DNA from: Erythroxylum novogranatense
Taxonomy: Eukaryota; Streptophyta; Magnoliopsida; Malpighiales; Erythroxylaceae
Reading direction: 5' to 3'
Assembly (NCBI GenBank): GCA_029891385.1
Contig: CM057231.1
Location: forward strand, 62,603,103-62,667,102
DNA: 64,000 nucleotides
Of the stretch, positions 24,981 through 35,719 are shown piece after piece. Position 1 is the first letter of the stretch. Every line of letters begins with the position of its first letter. The translations under genes were made by a program, and so were the position numbers. Under the pieces are notes generated by a model that saw only the letters and a list, made by a program, of their open reading frames with translations, made no database searches and was not told the origin of the DNA.

Positions 24981-25383
24981 CACAATGCATCATCCTAACT
25001 CAACATCATACCCGCGAATACTTGCATGCCTTACATATGTCGTCACTCTTTAAAGCCATTTGTCACAACTAATTAACCATTTGTCATCTGTCTATTATTG
25101 CCATTTGTCTCAATTATAGAATGCCACGTGTCACACCATAATTGGCCTAAAAATCATGATTTTTCACAAAATTCACTAAAAATTCCAAAATATCCTAAAT
25201 AATACCAAATTTTCCAAAACACATTTTAATCATATTAACAACTCAATTGTACCCGAAAATGTCAAAGAATGCATGTACAATGTGCAAGTCAAATTTAACA
25301 TAAACATGAATTGTACTTTCTGATTTCTCAATAATTCTCGTAATTCACAATTTTAGCCCTCACATGGGTAATGGGATGTTACA

Positions 25384-28225
25384 ACTCTCCCCTCCTAACA
25401 AAAATTTCGTCCTCGAAATTCATACCTGATTGATCAAACAGGTAGGGGTATGTGTTTCATCATATGCTCTACCATTTCCCATTTGGCACTATGACTCGAA
25501 TAATTTCTTTTACTTGACTATAGTCAATGGAATCAATCGATTTTTCCGTTACTTATTCAGATATCACACAATCTTGTCTGTCTCCTCAATATATATCAGA
25601 TCATTCAAAATTTTCACTTCTAGTTCCACATTACATCTGGATCAGATCATATCACGATTTCTTATCATATTCACATATCATACTTAATGCATATAAGTCC
25701 TCTTTGTTGGTGTTACAAACTTATGTTAATAGTCCTTTTCTTACAAAACTTTCCTATGGACAATTTTATGTCATGTTAACTCACCCTTTTGCCTATCTTA
25801 AGTACACCTTGGCAAGGTGATATTGTCAAAAACAATTCATCTCTTGCTTGGTATTTCATATCTCTTTTGTGTTAATACACTTAACTCATGTGTCTAGCTC
25901 ACTTTATTCCAATCTTTGGTGTTGATCCACCTAATTTATTCATTTTTCTTGAGTCACTTAATTTCTAGTACACATCAATTTCACTCATCCAAATATAAAG
26001 GTGGTCGACTCTTTCGGTCGTATAACATCTCATATGAGCTTCGAATGATATCACTGTGATATTGATTGTTGTGCTTCAAGTCAATTAAAACTAAGCATGG
26101 ACCTCATATTTCTATGAACTCCAAAATATAAAAGTTAAACGCATCTCCAATAGTTAAGACTGTTGGCAACAATTACATGTGATAACCTTTTTTTTACATC
26201 CATAGCCATCGACATCATTTCATCGTATTCCTACCAGGATGTATAACATAGGCTGTTATTTGTTCTATCTCTGACAATCTTTTACTCAATCATCTTTATC
26301 ATACACACAAACTTCATATTATAATCACACGGTACTCTTTTCCTGTTCAAACTCAAAATTCAGATTCATTACCAACTTACAATTTCCTCAATAAGATTCA
26401 TCAACTCTAAATCCTTTATTTGGGCTTTGCCAATCTGTCCATGTGAAACTGGTTTTACATTCGTTACCTAATAGTACCTTGATTTGCCCAAAAGTTAAAT
26501 CAATATTCTATGCTCTTCATTGCACAAGATTTATTTATGTTATTCCTTTATTGAATTTTCTAGTCAAGCAACATGTATGTAAGTTTTACCAAGATAGTAC
26601 TTATTTGTACAATCATAGTCCTTCAATACTTCTATCCATTGTCGCAGTCTCGTACGAAATTATTTCAAACTCAATAAGTACCTCAAACTTTATTTATCTT
26701 AATATAAATTTCAAAATGTTTCACTGCACTAATAGTGTCTCTAAGCTCTTAAAACAATGGCTATTCCAACAAAATCCAACATTTAACTCATTAGACTTTA
26801 ATTGTCTCTATGCATACAGGATCAGCTTGGTATGCTGCAACAAAGTGTATCTTAATTTTTGATGTGAAACATCATTGCATATTACAAAATCTCCAAATTC
26901 AATACTATTTTTTATGATCGAGTGCCTCTCAGATACCAATACAGGTACTAGCCAATAGGCTCAGTCAGTAACAGAAATCACGGAGCAAAGCTCTACGTGC
27001 AGAAATCTGAGCTTAAAGCTCTTTTAGACTGGCTACTCTGAACACAACACCTTTTCCAGAACATGCATTATATGATATGGATCAAATAACAAAATATGAT
27101 ATGCATAGCTTTCACTTTAATGCACAAACAGAATTTCATATACATGCGAAACTACAGATTTTCTTAAGTAATCAAAATATTCTTTTCAACGCTTCAAATA
27201 CATTCAAAATATCATCTATGATCACAGCCACTAACTGATCGAAACAAAATTGGATCACTTTATTCTTTAATACTATGACACTTTCATGGGTGTAGTTAAC
27301 TCTAACAAATATTGCCAAAACTCTATGTACCCATCATTAATTCTCGTAATTCCTTACGCACTTAATTCCCCAATGACGTAATATTATCTCATTTTTTGTT
27401 AATTTCTCAATTGACTTATTTTCTCGAATGATTCTTCCATTTGTACGATTTCCTCTTATTTCACGTTGACTTATTGCAATGTCAAACCATTCTTATTAGT
27501 GTCTCCACTCATTTCAATTTATTCACAAACTTAACTTCCTGTATTGGCAACATACTCATCAAATCAATTTGTATTTCCAGAGCATATTTTCATATAATGT
27601 AATGTGGGCCTAAGTTCTCCTCTTATTAGCAATAGCGCCACCTCAAATTTCAGAATCTAATCACATAGTTGGATACTTTACCTGAAACAAAATACACACA
27701 CTCTCTTAGTAGCATATTTTACATCTTATGCTTAAGTCTTCGTTAGGAATAAAGCTCCAATAGTCTTCTTTTAATTTATTCCGTTTTTGTTCATTCTTAA
27801 AAGTAAACCAACTAGTCTACTAAACCTAATTTGGTGAAATTCTTCTTCAAAAGAGGATTTCTTGCTACGGTCAACTAGATTGTTCATCTAATCCTTATCA
27901 ATCAACTATTCCCATCATTGCTCATCAAACATTCTTAATATCCCAAAATTTCAACTATTCATAATCATTACATCTCATCTCGAGATGTATTTAAGACAAT
28001 TCACTAATTAATAACTTATGCTCAGAATATCCTAATCTCATTTGATTTAGGAAAACACTTTTCTTCTTTTTCCTTGAATTCATCACACTTAATAACATCT
28101 TTAACATTCTCAATCTATCCTCGATCAATCACTGTAACCATTTTCATACATTACTCTAATTCATCGTAGACCTTGACTTATGGGAATTATGACTATCAAT
28201 TATTCATATATCATAAATTGCTTCC
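25384..28225 (-). other. Non-coding interior of the LARD-like element, 3' part
   Basis: It starts with the PPT complement (25384-25398; minus strand GTTAGGAGGGGAGAGT). Then comes a stretch resembling the 3' end of Tekay interiors ('ttcgtcctcgaaattcatacctg'), after which the resemblance stops. The rest is AT-rich with no frame of recognisable protein character on either strand. An LTR-like piece lies at about 26930-27090. The region is cut at 28225 by the nested copia and continues at 37674. Confidence 0.75.
26930..27090 (-). repeat. LTR-like piece inside the LARD interior
   Basis: It matches the LTR around 13880-14060 in order: 'aggctcagtc', 'atcacggagcaaagctctac', 'actggctactc', 'acaac' and 'gcatgcatt'. 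It lies in the same orientation as the flanking LTRs and keeps the CACGGAGC hairpin at 26979-26999. It could be an old LTR fragment or a duplicated functional segment. Confidence 0.6.
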
Positions 28226-30174
28226 TGTAGGAAAATCCCGGTGTGAGCATCACATGCCCACGGTGCGGAAAAACAAAAATTTTTGTTCCGGGACCTTCCC
28301 GAAAGCCAGGATCCATGTGTATATATAACAAACTCAAACCGAACGACCAAAGGAGACCGTCTCTAACGGTATCCACGCAGAGATCGGAGAACCTAACCGG
28401 GACAAACCCTTTGACCCGGGAATAGCTAGAATAAATTAAAGACTGCTAGATCTTACCTTTGTTCTATGGAGAGCTTGAAACCAACGATGATGGAAGATGA
28501 AACACTTGAGAGGAGATGAGCTTAAACGATGATGAAGATGAAGAGATGACTTTAGAAACCCTTTCTAAAAACTCCAATCTTCATCCATCGTTTTTCTCTT
28601 GTTTCATGGCCACGAAGATCATCATCTTCTTTCAAGAAACTCTTTCTTTCATGTTGTTTTCCATAAGCCACGATCCTCCTCTTCTTCACTTTATTATTTT
28701 GTCTTTATGCCTTTCTCAAAAGATGAAGAAAAGATGAGGATCGTATCCTCTTAACCCATCACCAACGAGCATCTAACTTCATCTTATTCTTTTTGTCATT
28801 TAGTCATTAATTACTTAATGACTAAGCATGTAAAATGGAAGATTCCATTCCCTTCTTCCATCCTTTCCACGTATTCAACATATATATATATATATATTAA
28901 TTAATTCTTTAATTAATTATATATATATATAAATAAATGTCAAGTGGTCCAACACACTGGGTCGGTCCTACCGCCTCACCGGGTCCCGGATGGGAAAAAC
29001 CCCGTAAACCCTTTTCAAAGAATATCAATGTCGCGATCTCATCAGACATATCTCGATCTCATCAGATCCATCTAGTCCGATTGCTCTCCATATATGGAAC
29101 TCGTCCAAAACTATTTTACTTAATTCTTCGAGACACTCTTATACGTGTGACCCATTAGGTTCCTGCTATGTTGGCCACTTAGATTAACACTTAATCCAAG
29201 CAAGTCATGAGCGGTATCTAGCAACACATCATGACCCCAATTGACCGGAAAGTAATTGGTTTGAAGAATGAACATGTATTCATCATGAACCATATCATTT
29301 AACCTTTCCATAGACAATTTACCGTAATTCGTCCTTTCACCATACTATACCCCACTTGGTTATGAGTATGGGCAATGTGTCAACTCTCACTAGACCGACT
29401 ATGTCAAATCTAGTACAAGTGATATCGCTTCTTGTCCGACTCATTACTTAATATGTCATCAAGACACTCTTCATGACATATATGCTCTACCAGAGACTTT
29501 CAAGTAATGACCCCGACAAGAGGCCATGGGTATCATCTTTCGCTATCACGTAAGTGGTGAACTTTATTGGCTACTCAATTACCTTCAATACCTCAAGCTG
29601 TACCCAAGCACCACCCTATGAGCGACCTCGAAGGCAACAAGGAATGGAGTCAGCATGTAATCAAGATTCAAGATATCCTCGAGCACCTCAAGTCTAAGGA
29701 TACTTACACCATTGCTATGATGAGATTATCAACGACATTAGAATAGACATCCATGTGATGATCTCATGGAAGGTCATCCAATGTACTTACTACCTCTAGT
29801 AAGCATCCACATCTCAACTCTAAATATCGATATTTACGACTTCGAGATCCACCGCTTGATCGAATCAAGGAGCTTGAGATGTGCTAGTCTTTCCGGATTC
29901 GATGTCCAGCCTCAAGAATCCTATGACTAGGATAATTTAGATATTGACATAATTGCACATGATAGGAATCTCAGTAGTATGATCACATCACAATTTCCTT
30001 CATGCTATGTCATATATCATGGACTTCATTAATTTGCTTATTGATCAATATCAGTTCACAAATAATGAACAACAAATTAATGAAATATGCATTTCTTTAT
30101 TTACTCATAAAGACTGTACACAAATTTGTACAAAATGCGCTAAAGGCGATTGCCTTTAGGGCACTACTCTAACA
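28226..30174 (-). repeat. Left (3') LTR of the nested copia
   Basis: 1949 bp. It is closely similar to 35720-37673, but with many 1-3 base differences from about 28930 on. It contains a perfect 11-bp inverted repeat (28800-28825) and a long AT inverted repeat (about 28880-28931). Confidence 0.93.
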
Positions 30175-30184
30175 ATCTCCCACT
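30175..30184 (-). other. Polypurine tract of the nested copia
   Basis: The minus strand reads AGTGGGAGAT immediately before the LTR start (TGTTAG on that strand). Confidence 0.8.
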
Positions 30185-30189
30185 TGACC

Positions 30190-30800
30190 TAAAGCCAATC
30201 GCCATGATATCTAATACCATAAAGTAGTACATGAGAATCAAAATTCTTCAGAATAATGGCTTTGTCAACGAATCAGCAATATTATGCTTGGTGGGAATTC
30301 TCTCTATCTCGCACATCACCTCGACCAATGATCTCCCCGATCAGTGATATCTCATGAGTACGTGTTTGGATCGTTGATGAGACCTTGGTTCCTTCGCTCA
30401 CAAGAATAGCCCCATTGTTGTCACAATACAACTGATGGGCCCATCACAGCCTAGGAATCACACCAAGTTCAAGAATGAACTTTTTGATCCAAACCGCTTC
30501 CTTTGTTGCTTTTGAAGCGCAATGTACTCTCTCTCGGTTGTTGAATCGACAGATTGTCTCTTGTTTGAACTCTTCCAACCGATCGCCCGCCATTCAAGGT
30601 GAATACATAAACCGATTGAGATTTGGAATCATCCTTATCGATTGAAAATCGCATCTCAGATACCCGCCACCGAGATCTCCATCCCCATATATCAAGAAAA
30701 CATCCTTAGTCCTTCGCAAGTACTTGAGGATATTCTTGATACCACCCAAAGGACCCTCACCAGATCCGATTGGTATCCGCCAGAACACTTAGAGCATATG
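30190..30800 (-). pseudogene. Copia RNase H domain (nested copia)
   Basis: Pieces in several frames: IKNILKYLRRTKDVFLIYGD near 30740-30690, SIDKDDSKSQSVYVFTLNGG near 30650-30590, and IPTKHNIADSLTKPL near 30310-30255. These are the usual copia RNase H blocks, in order. Frame changes near 30660 and 30590-30400 break it. Confidence 0.75.
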
Positions 30801-30990
30801 ATACATCGGGTCTCGTACATAGCATAACATATATGATAGATCCTACCGCAGATGCATACGGAATCATATTCATGCGCATCCTCTCATCTTGTGTGTTAGG
30901 ACACATAGATTTCGAGAGTGTTATCCCATGAGTCAAGGGAAGATACCCTCTTTTGGGATTGCTCCATGCTAAACCTCTTTAGCATCTTGT

Positions 30991-31950
30991 CTATGTACGT
31001 TGATTGTGAAAGACCAAGCAACCTTTTGATCTATCTATATAGATTCTTATCCCAAGGATATAAGTTGCTTCACCAAGGTCTTTCATGGCAAATTGTTTGG
31101 ACAACCATATCTTGACTAATTGTAGCATCGAGATATCGTTTCCTAGCAATAATATGTCATCTACATACAGCACAAGGAATACGATTGCAGTCCCATTAAC
31201 CTTCTTATACACACAGTGTTCATCCGGATTTTGTGAGAAACCAAACTCTTTGATTACCTCATCAAATCGGATATTCCAACTCCTGGATGCTTGCTTCAAT
31301 CCATAGATGGATTTTTGAAGTTTGCATACCTTTTCGCCATCATAGGAGATGAAGCCATCAGGTTGTGTCATATACACATCCTTAACTAGATTTCCATTTA
31401 GGAAAGCTGTCTTCACATCCATTTGCCATATCTCATAATCATAATGAGTGGCAATGGCTAGGAGTATCCTAATGGATTTAAGCATTGCATCGGGTCAAGG
31501 TCTCGTCAGTAGTCAACCCCTTGTCTTTGATTTAAAGCCTTTAGCCACAAGCCTTGCTTTATAGGTAATTACATTGCCATCCATGTCGGTTTTTCTTTTT
31601 GAAAACCCATTTGCACCCTATGGGTTTTATTCATTCGGGTGCATCAACCAAAGTCCATACTTGGTTTTCATACATGGAATCCATTTCAGACTTCATGGCT
31701 TGAAGCCATTTCTCGCATCAACTCTTCGTAACCTCTTCATAGGTAGTAGGCTCATCATCTTCTATGAGCAATACGTCATTCTGTTCACTCACGAGAAATC
31801 CATATCTCTCGGGAACAGAGCGTATCTTACGTGACCTACGAACTTCGTGTGTTGCAGAAGGTTGAACTGTTACTTCATCTGTATGAGTTACAGTTTCAGG
31901 TTCAGGCAGTTAATCTGCGTCTGTTCGAGCATCTTGAACTTCTTCAAGTT
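30991..31950 (-). pseudogene. Copia reverse transcriptase (nested copia)
   Basis: The open part 31485-30991 holds IWQMDVKTAFLNG (motif A Asp kept), MTQPDGF, KSIYGLKQASRSWN and the active-site box VLYVDDILLLGND. The upstream part, 31486-31950, is broken by several frame changes. Only short pieces of the linker between integrase and RT, such as the YAT/GYGF-like blocks, can be guessed there. Confidence 0.85.
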
Positions 31951-32652
31951 CTATTTTGCTCCCACTGTCTTCTCGAAAAAGACAGCATGCTTTGAAACAA
32001 ACACCTTTTGTTCCTCAGCAAGGTAGAATTGATATCCCATTGTTTCTTTAGGATATCCTACGAACAAAAACTTGTCAGACTTTGCATCAAGTTTATCTGA
32101 CTGTGTCCGCTTCACATAAGCAGGACAACCCCAAACTTTCAAATGAGTAAGATAGGGTCTTTTCGTAGTCCACATCTCATATGGAGTAGCATCAATTGTC
32201 TTTGATGGAACTCTGTTTAGCAAGTAAACAGCTGTCTCGATTGCATACCCCCAAAAGGATTTTGGTAACTTTGCAAAGCCCATCAATGATCGTACCATGT
32301 CTAACAAGGTTCGATTTCTCCTTTCTGCCACACCATTGTGATGTGGTGTGTACGGAGGAGTCCATTGAGATAAAATCCCATTATCTCTGAGATAATCCAA
32401 AAATTCTTGGTCTAAGTATTCTCCACCACGAACGGATCGTAATGTCTTGATACTTTTCCCAAGTTGGTTTTCTACTTCATTTCTAAATTGTTTGAACTTT
32501 TCAAATGCTTCAGACTTGTATCTCATCATATACAAGTACCCATATCGAGAATAATCATCGATAAAGGTAATGAAGTAAAGAGAACCACTTCTGGCATGGA
32601 TGGACATCGGACCACATACATCTGAATGTATTAGGTCTAATAATCCAATCAT
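31951..32652 (-). pseudogene. Copia integrase core (nested copia), second Asp lost
   Basis: A 233-codon open frame. HSDVCGPM carries the first Asp and FITFIDDYSRYGYLY follows. The second Asp, normally in an RSDRGGEY-type block, is Val (LRSVRGGEY, near 32447). NGVAERRNRT carries the Glu. The downstream part (LNRVPSKTIDATPYEMW, LKVWGCPAYV, KFLFVGYPKET) is well kept. The frame is fine but the catalytic triad is broken. Confidence 0.92.
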
Positions 32653-33240
32653 TGCTCACCCTTTCCCTTAAAGGGTAACTTAGTCATCTTGCCTAATAAA
32701 CAAGATTCGCATGTGTCATATGATTCATAATCAAATAACCCTAAACTTCCACTCTTGTGGAGCTTAGCTATCGCCTCTCATTTATATGGCCAAGCGATAA
32801 TGCCATAAGTAAGTTGATTTTAAATTATCTCGCTTATGTCTTTTCGTATCATTGACATTCATAATTGGATGTGACATATCTAATATGTTAATTCCATTGC
32901 ATAATGTATCAATTACCATAAAGCATTCCATTCAAACTAATAGAACAACCATTGTTACTAAAAGTCAAATGGAAACCAAATCTATTTAAACAAGAAATGC
33001 ATAATATGTTCTTTGTTAATACAGTACAAAATAACATCCATCCAATTTGATTACAAGCCCAATGGAGAGTGACAAAAAGTAAGTGCCTACGGCTAATGCA
33101 GCAACTCTTGCTCCATTTCCCACACGCAGGTCTACCTCTCCCTTTATGAGTCGCTCATCGTCCTCGAGGCCCCAGATATCATTGCATATGTGTGAGCCAC
33201 AACCAGATCTAATACCCATATGTTATGATCGAAGCAAGAT
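32653..33240 (-). pseudogene. Protease and GAG-pre-integrase region (nested copia)
   Basis: CESCLLGKMTKLPF (near 32720-32680) is the cysteine pair of the GAG-pre-integrase domain. The frame 33219-33016 carries the protease region (SGCGSHICNDIW, then LRVGNGARVAALAVGTY). The catalytic Asp sits in another frame: one base appears to be missing at about 33205-33210, just at the D-S-G motif. Confidence 0.75.
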
Positions 33241-33254
33241 AACCTCAATGACAA

Positions 33255-33675
33255 ACATACTTGAAGAAGTCGAGGCATCTGATGCCTTCTTCTGCTTCAA
33301 TTCATCTAGATAGACTTTACAGTTCCGCTTCCAGTGGCCAGTCTTACCACAATGAAAGCAAGTTCCTTTTTGTGCAGTCTCTTTGGTTTTCTTCTTGGCT
33401 GCACTTCCTTTCGGTTTCTTAGACCTTTTCTTCTTTAGATTCTTTTCTTTGAACCAGAAGAAGAGGATGCCACCATATTCACTAGCCTATGATAAACTTT
33501 CTGATCCTCATCAGAAGCATCAACAGCAAGTGAATCAGGAAGTGGAACATGTAGGACATAGCCCAGTTCCTCAGATCTGAGAACAATTCTCAGATTTCTC
33601 AGCCAATCAAGAAAATTAGGTCCAGTTAATTAGTTCGAGTCCATTAGTGAGCGCTAGTTCACACTGGAGGTCATC
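33255..33675 (-). pseudogene. Gag with a large internal deletion (nested copia)
   Basis: The N-terminal block is readable at about 33630-33490 (GPNFLDWLRNLRIVLRSEELG), and the zinc knuckle CFHCGKTGHWKRNC at about 33362-33320. Only about 120 bases separate the N-terminal block from the Lys-rich linker before the knuckle, where intact copia gags have several hundred. An ATG at about 33675 is followed by two in-frame stops. The middle of the capsid region has been deleted. Confidence 0.75.
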
Positions 33676-35704
33676 TTCAAACAACCTAAAGGGATATAGG
33701 GATAGAGAGAAAGAATGTTAAAATAGAAATAAATGCATAATCATAAGGACTTGCATGATATGCATATGGCTCCCACTAGTTTCAAAGAATCCATTACCCT
33801 CATAACGAATCCAAGAAAAATTATGACATAATTTCCTAGTGGGTCGATATCCGACATTCCTAAAAATGACCTTGGGTTTGCCCAACAAGTCACCTTAGTT
33901 CAATCGGTAGGTATCGGTCATACCAATTGCATCATAGATAGATATCCGACATTCCTAAAATGACCTTGGGTTTGCCCAACAAGCCACCTTAATTCAATCG
34001 GCAGGTATCAATCATACCATTTCCATCTTAGGTGCAACTATCGACTAGTGCTATCAACTTTTGATGTATGCACACACATTGGGTCATCAACTCTTGATGC
34101 GCACATCCGATGTACACTACCCAATTTCGCCTCGCTCACGCTGACCTTGAGTTTGCTCAACAAATCAACGCTTCTAGTGAAAACCGACCCATTAATCTGA
34201 AAATCTCATTTTCATGGTTCGAACATATTCGTATAGAGTGAGCTTGGGTTTGCCCAACAATCCAACTCTATAAGAACTCTGGTTCTCCCCATATTAATGG
34301 AAGGCGTTAGTTTTCATATTATTTGAGGGTTTTCAGGTCTCATCTTCTTCTTCTCTAAGCGATAGGATTATAGTCACCATGACTATATGGAATGATTTAG
34401 GGCATTTCATCAATCACATTGAGTCTATACCTAAAATCATCCATCATCCCACCTCTGCCATGTTGTTATAGTCGACTGGTGCATGTTCTAGTCGATCGGT
34501 GATGTGATCGACTAGAACTTGAGCTAGTCGACTATAGGTTATTATATAGACGCTCCAATGACCGAACATGTTCTAGTCGACCGAATTGATTATCGTGCAC
34601 TTTCCAAATGATCGAACATATTATAGTCGATCGAATCCACTTTCCAATGATTGGAACATATTATAGATCGAATTCACTTTCCAAATGATCGAACATATTA
34701 TAGTCGATCGAATTTGGCCCGCTCTCTAATCGCTAATTTCTCAATCCGTAGATCAAATTCACAATACCAAGTGTAATATCCTTTATTATGATGTACCAAT
34801 GAAACACTTTCATTGTACCATGCTTACCATATATAGTCAAACTATACATGAAACTTGAAATTCATGAATACACTCTTATTCATTCAGATCTTCAAATAAT
34901 TTGAGAATATCAAACTATCACCCTAAGTATCTCTAGGTAGTCTACACTTTATCAAGACTACTTCGGAACATGTCACAAAATTTGTGACGGCCAAAACAAT
35001 CAAGATAAGGGAATATATTAACGAGACGCTAATGAGACAAATTTGACATCCTAAATTGTTTGGAAACCCAATTTCAAGAAATTCAATTTGGCAAGCATAC
35101 AACATCAATGTAACACAGTTTTAATCACATTAAAAATGATTCAAGGCATTGGAACTGAAATCTACACAATTTCTTAGTTCAAACAAAACAGCTCCATGAA
35201 TTTTTGTAGGATTTATTTCCAACAAAAACTCAACCAACCAACCTCAGCAACAAAGCCAATGTAGAATCTTTGTTCCTCAACACAGTTATTCCCAGCAGCA
35301 CACATTAAATTCTCAAATAAATAGTAAATCACCACGAAAACATTTTTCCATCCTCATAGACATTCATAAACATCTTAGAGACATGTCGGTGAAAGCAAAT
35401 CTGAAAAACAATTTTTCTACAATTTATTCTCGAATTTACAAGCATGCTTGTTCATTGAATGTGCTCAAACACAGCAATCAGAACATTAGGGAATAAATTA
35501 GCAAAACCATATCAAATCACATTGATAAATTCCGGGCTTCCACAGACATATGCAACAACATCTTGTGAACATATCTGGGCAAGAAAATTTCGAAAACTAT
35601 ATCTCATACTGAATTCGAAATTCAACATATACAACATGCATCATCATCACAAGCTATAGGCAGCTCCGACCTAGTCATGGTTTCTTCGTTATATACGACA
35701 CAAG
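33676..35704 (-). other. Long structured leader of the nested copia
   Basis: About 2 kb between PBS and gag without a coding frame. It contains four copies of the hairpin block TTGGGTTTGCCCAA or its paired variant (33872-33885, 33966-33979, 34147-34160, 34244-34257). Two further stems centre on ATCAA/TTGAT (34053-34065) and CATCAA/TTGATG (34085-34099). A cluster of GTCGAC/GATCGA-type repeats lies at 34460-34720. The part 34740-35704 is AT-rich with nothing recognised. Confidence 0.7.
34460..34720. repeat. Tandem repeats with AGTCGACT-type cores
   Basis: About ten copies of 'tagtcga' with variable ends, in units of roughly 48 bp that also contain 'cactttcc' and 'gaacatatta'. The same core forms the array in the gypsy LTRs at 51284-51690 and 58960-59250. 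Confidence 0.65.
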
Positions 35705-35718
35705 TGGCTCTGATACCA
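35705..35718 (-). other. Primer binding site of the nested copia
   Basis: The minus strand reads TGGTATCAGAGCCA, one base from the LTR edge at 35720. It is complementary to the tRNA-Met 3' end. Confidence 0.9.
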
Positions 35719-35719
35719 C

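Larger units (their letters stand above)
13102..25383 (-). repeat. Left (3') LTR of the LARD-like element, split at 15928/24981
   Basis: The parts 13102-15928 and 24981-25383 join into one LTR that matches 38446-46674 across the junction. The matching copy, around 46240-46275, shows the uninterrupted target. Features include the TGAGTT/AACTCA stem at 13577-13592, hairpins at 13910-14000 and a GC palindrome array at 15190-15410. Confidence 0.9.

Noticed and set aside
26443..26862. 139-codon plus-strand frame in the LARD interior
   Set aside because: AT-rich, no recognisable domain, and the element reads on the other strand. It looks like a chance frame.
28243..28425. Small frame with a CPRCGK motif, repeated at 35737-35919
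   Set aside because: It looks like a zinc-ribbon start, but it lies at the edge of both copia LTRs, has no second cysteine pair and is identical only because the LTRs are identical.
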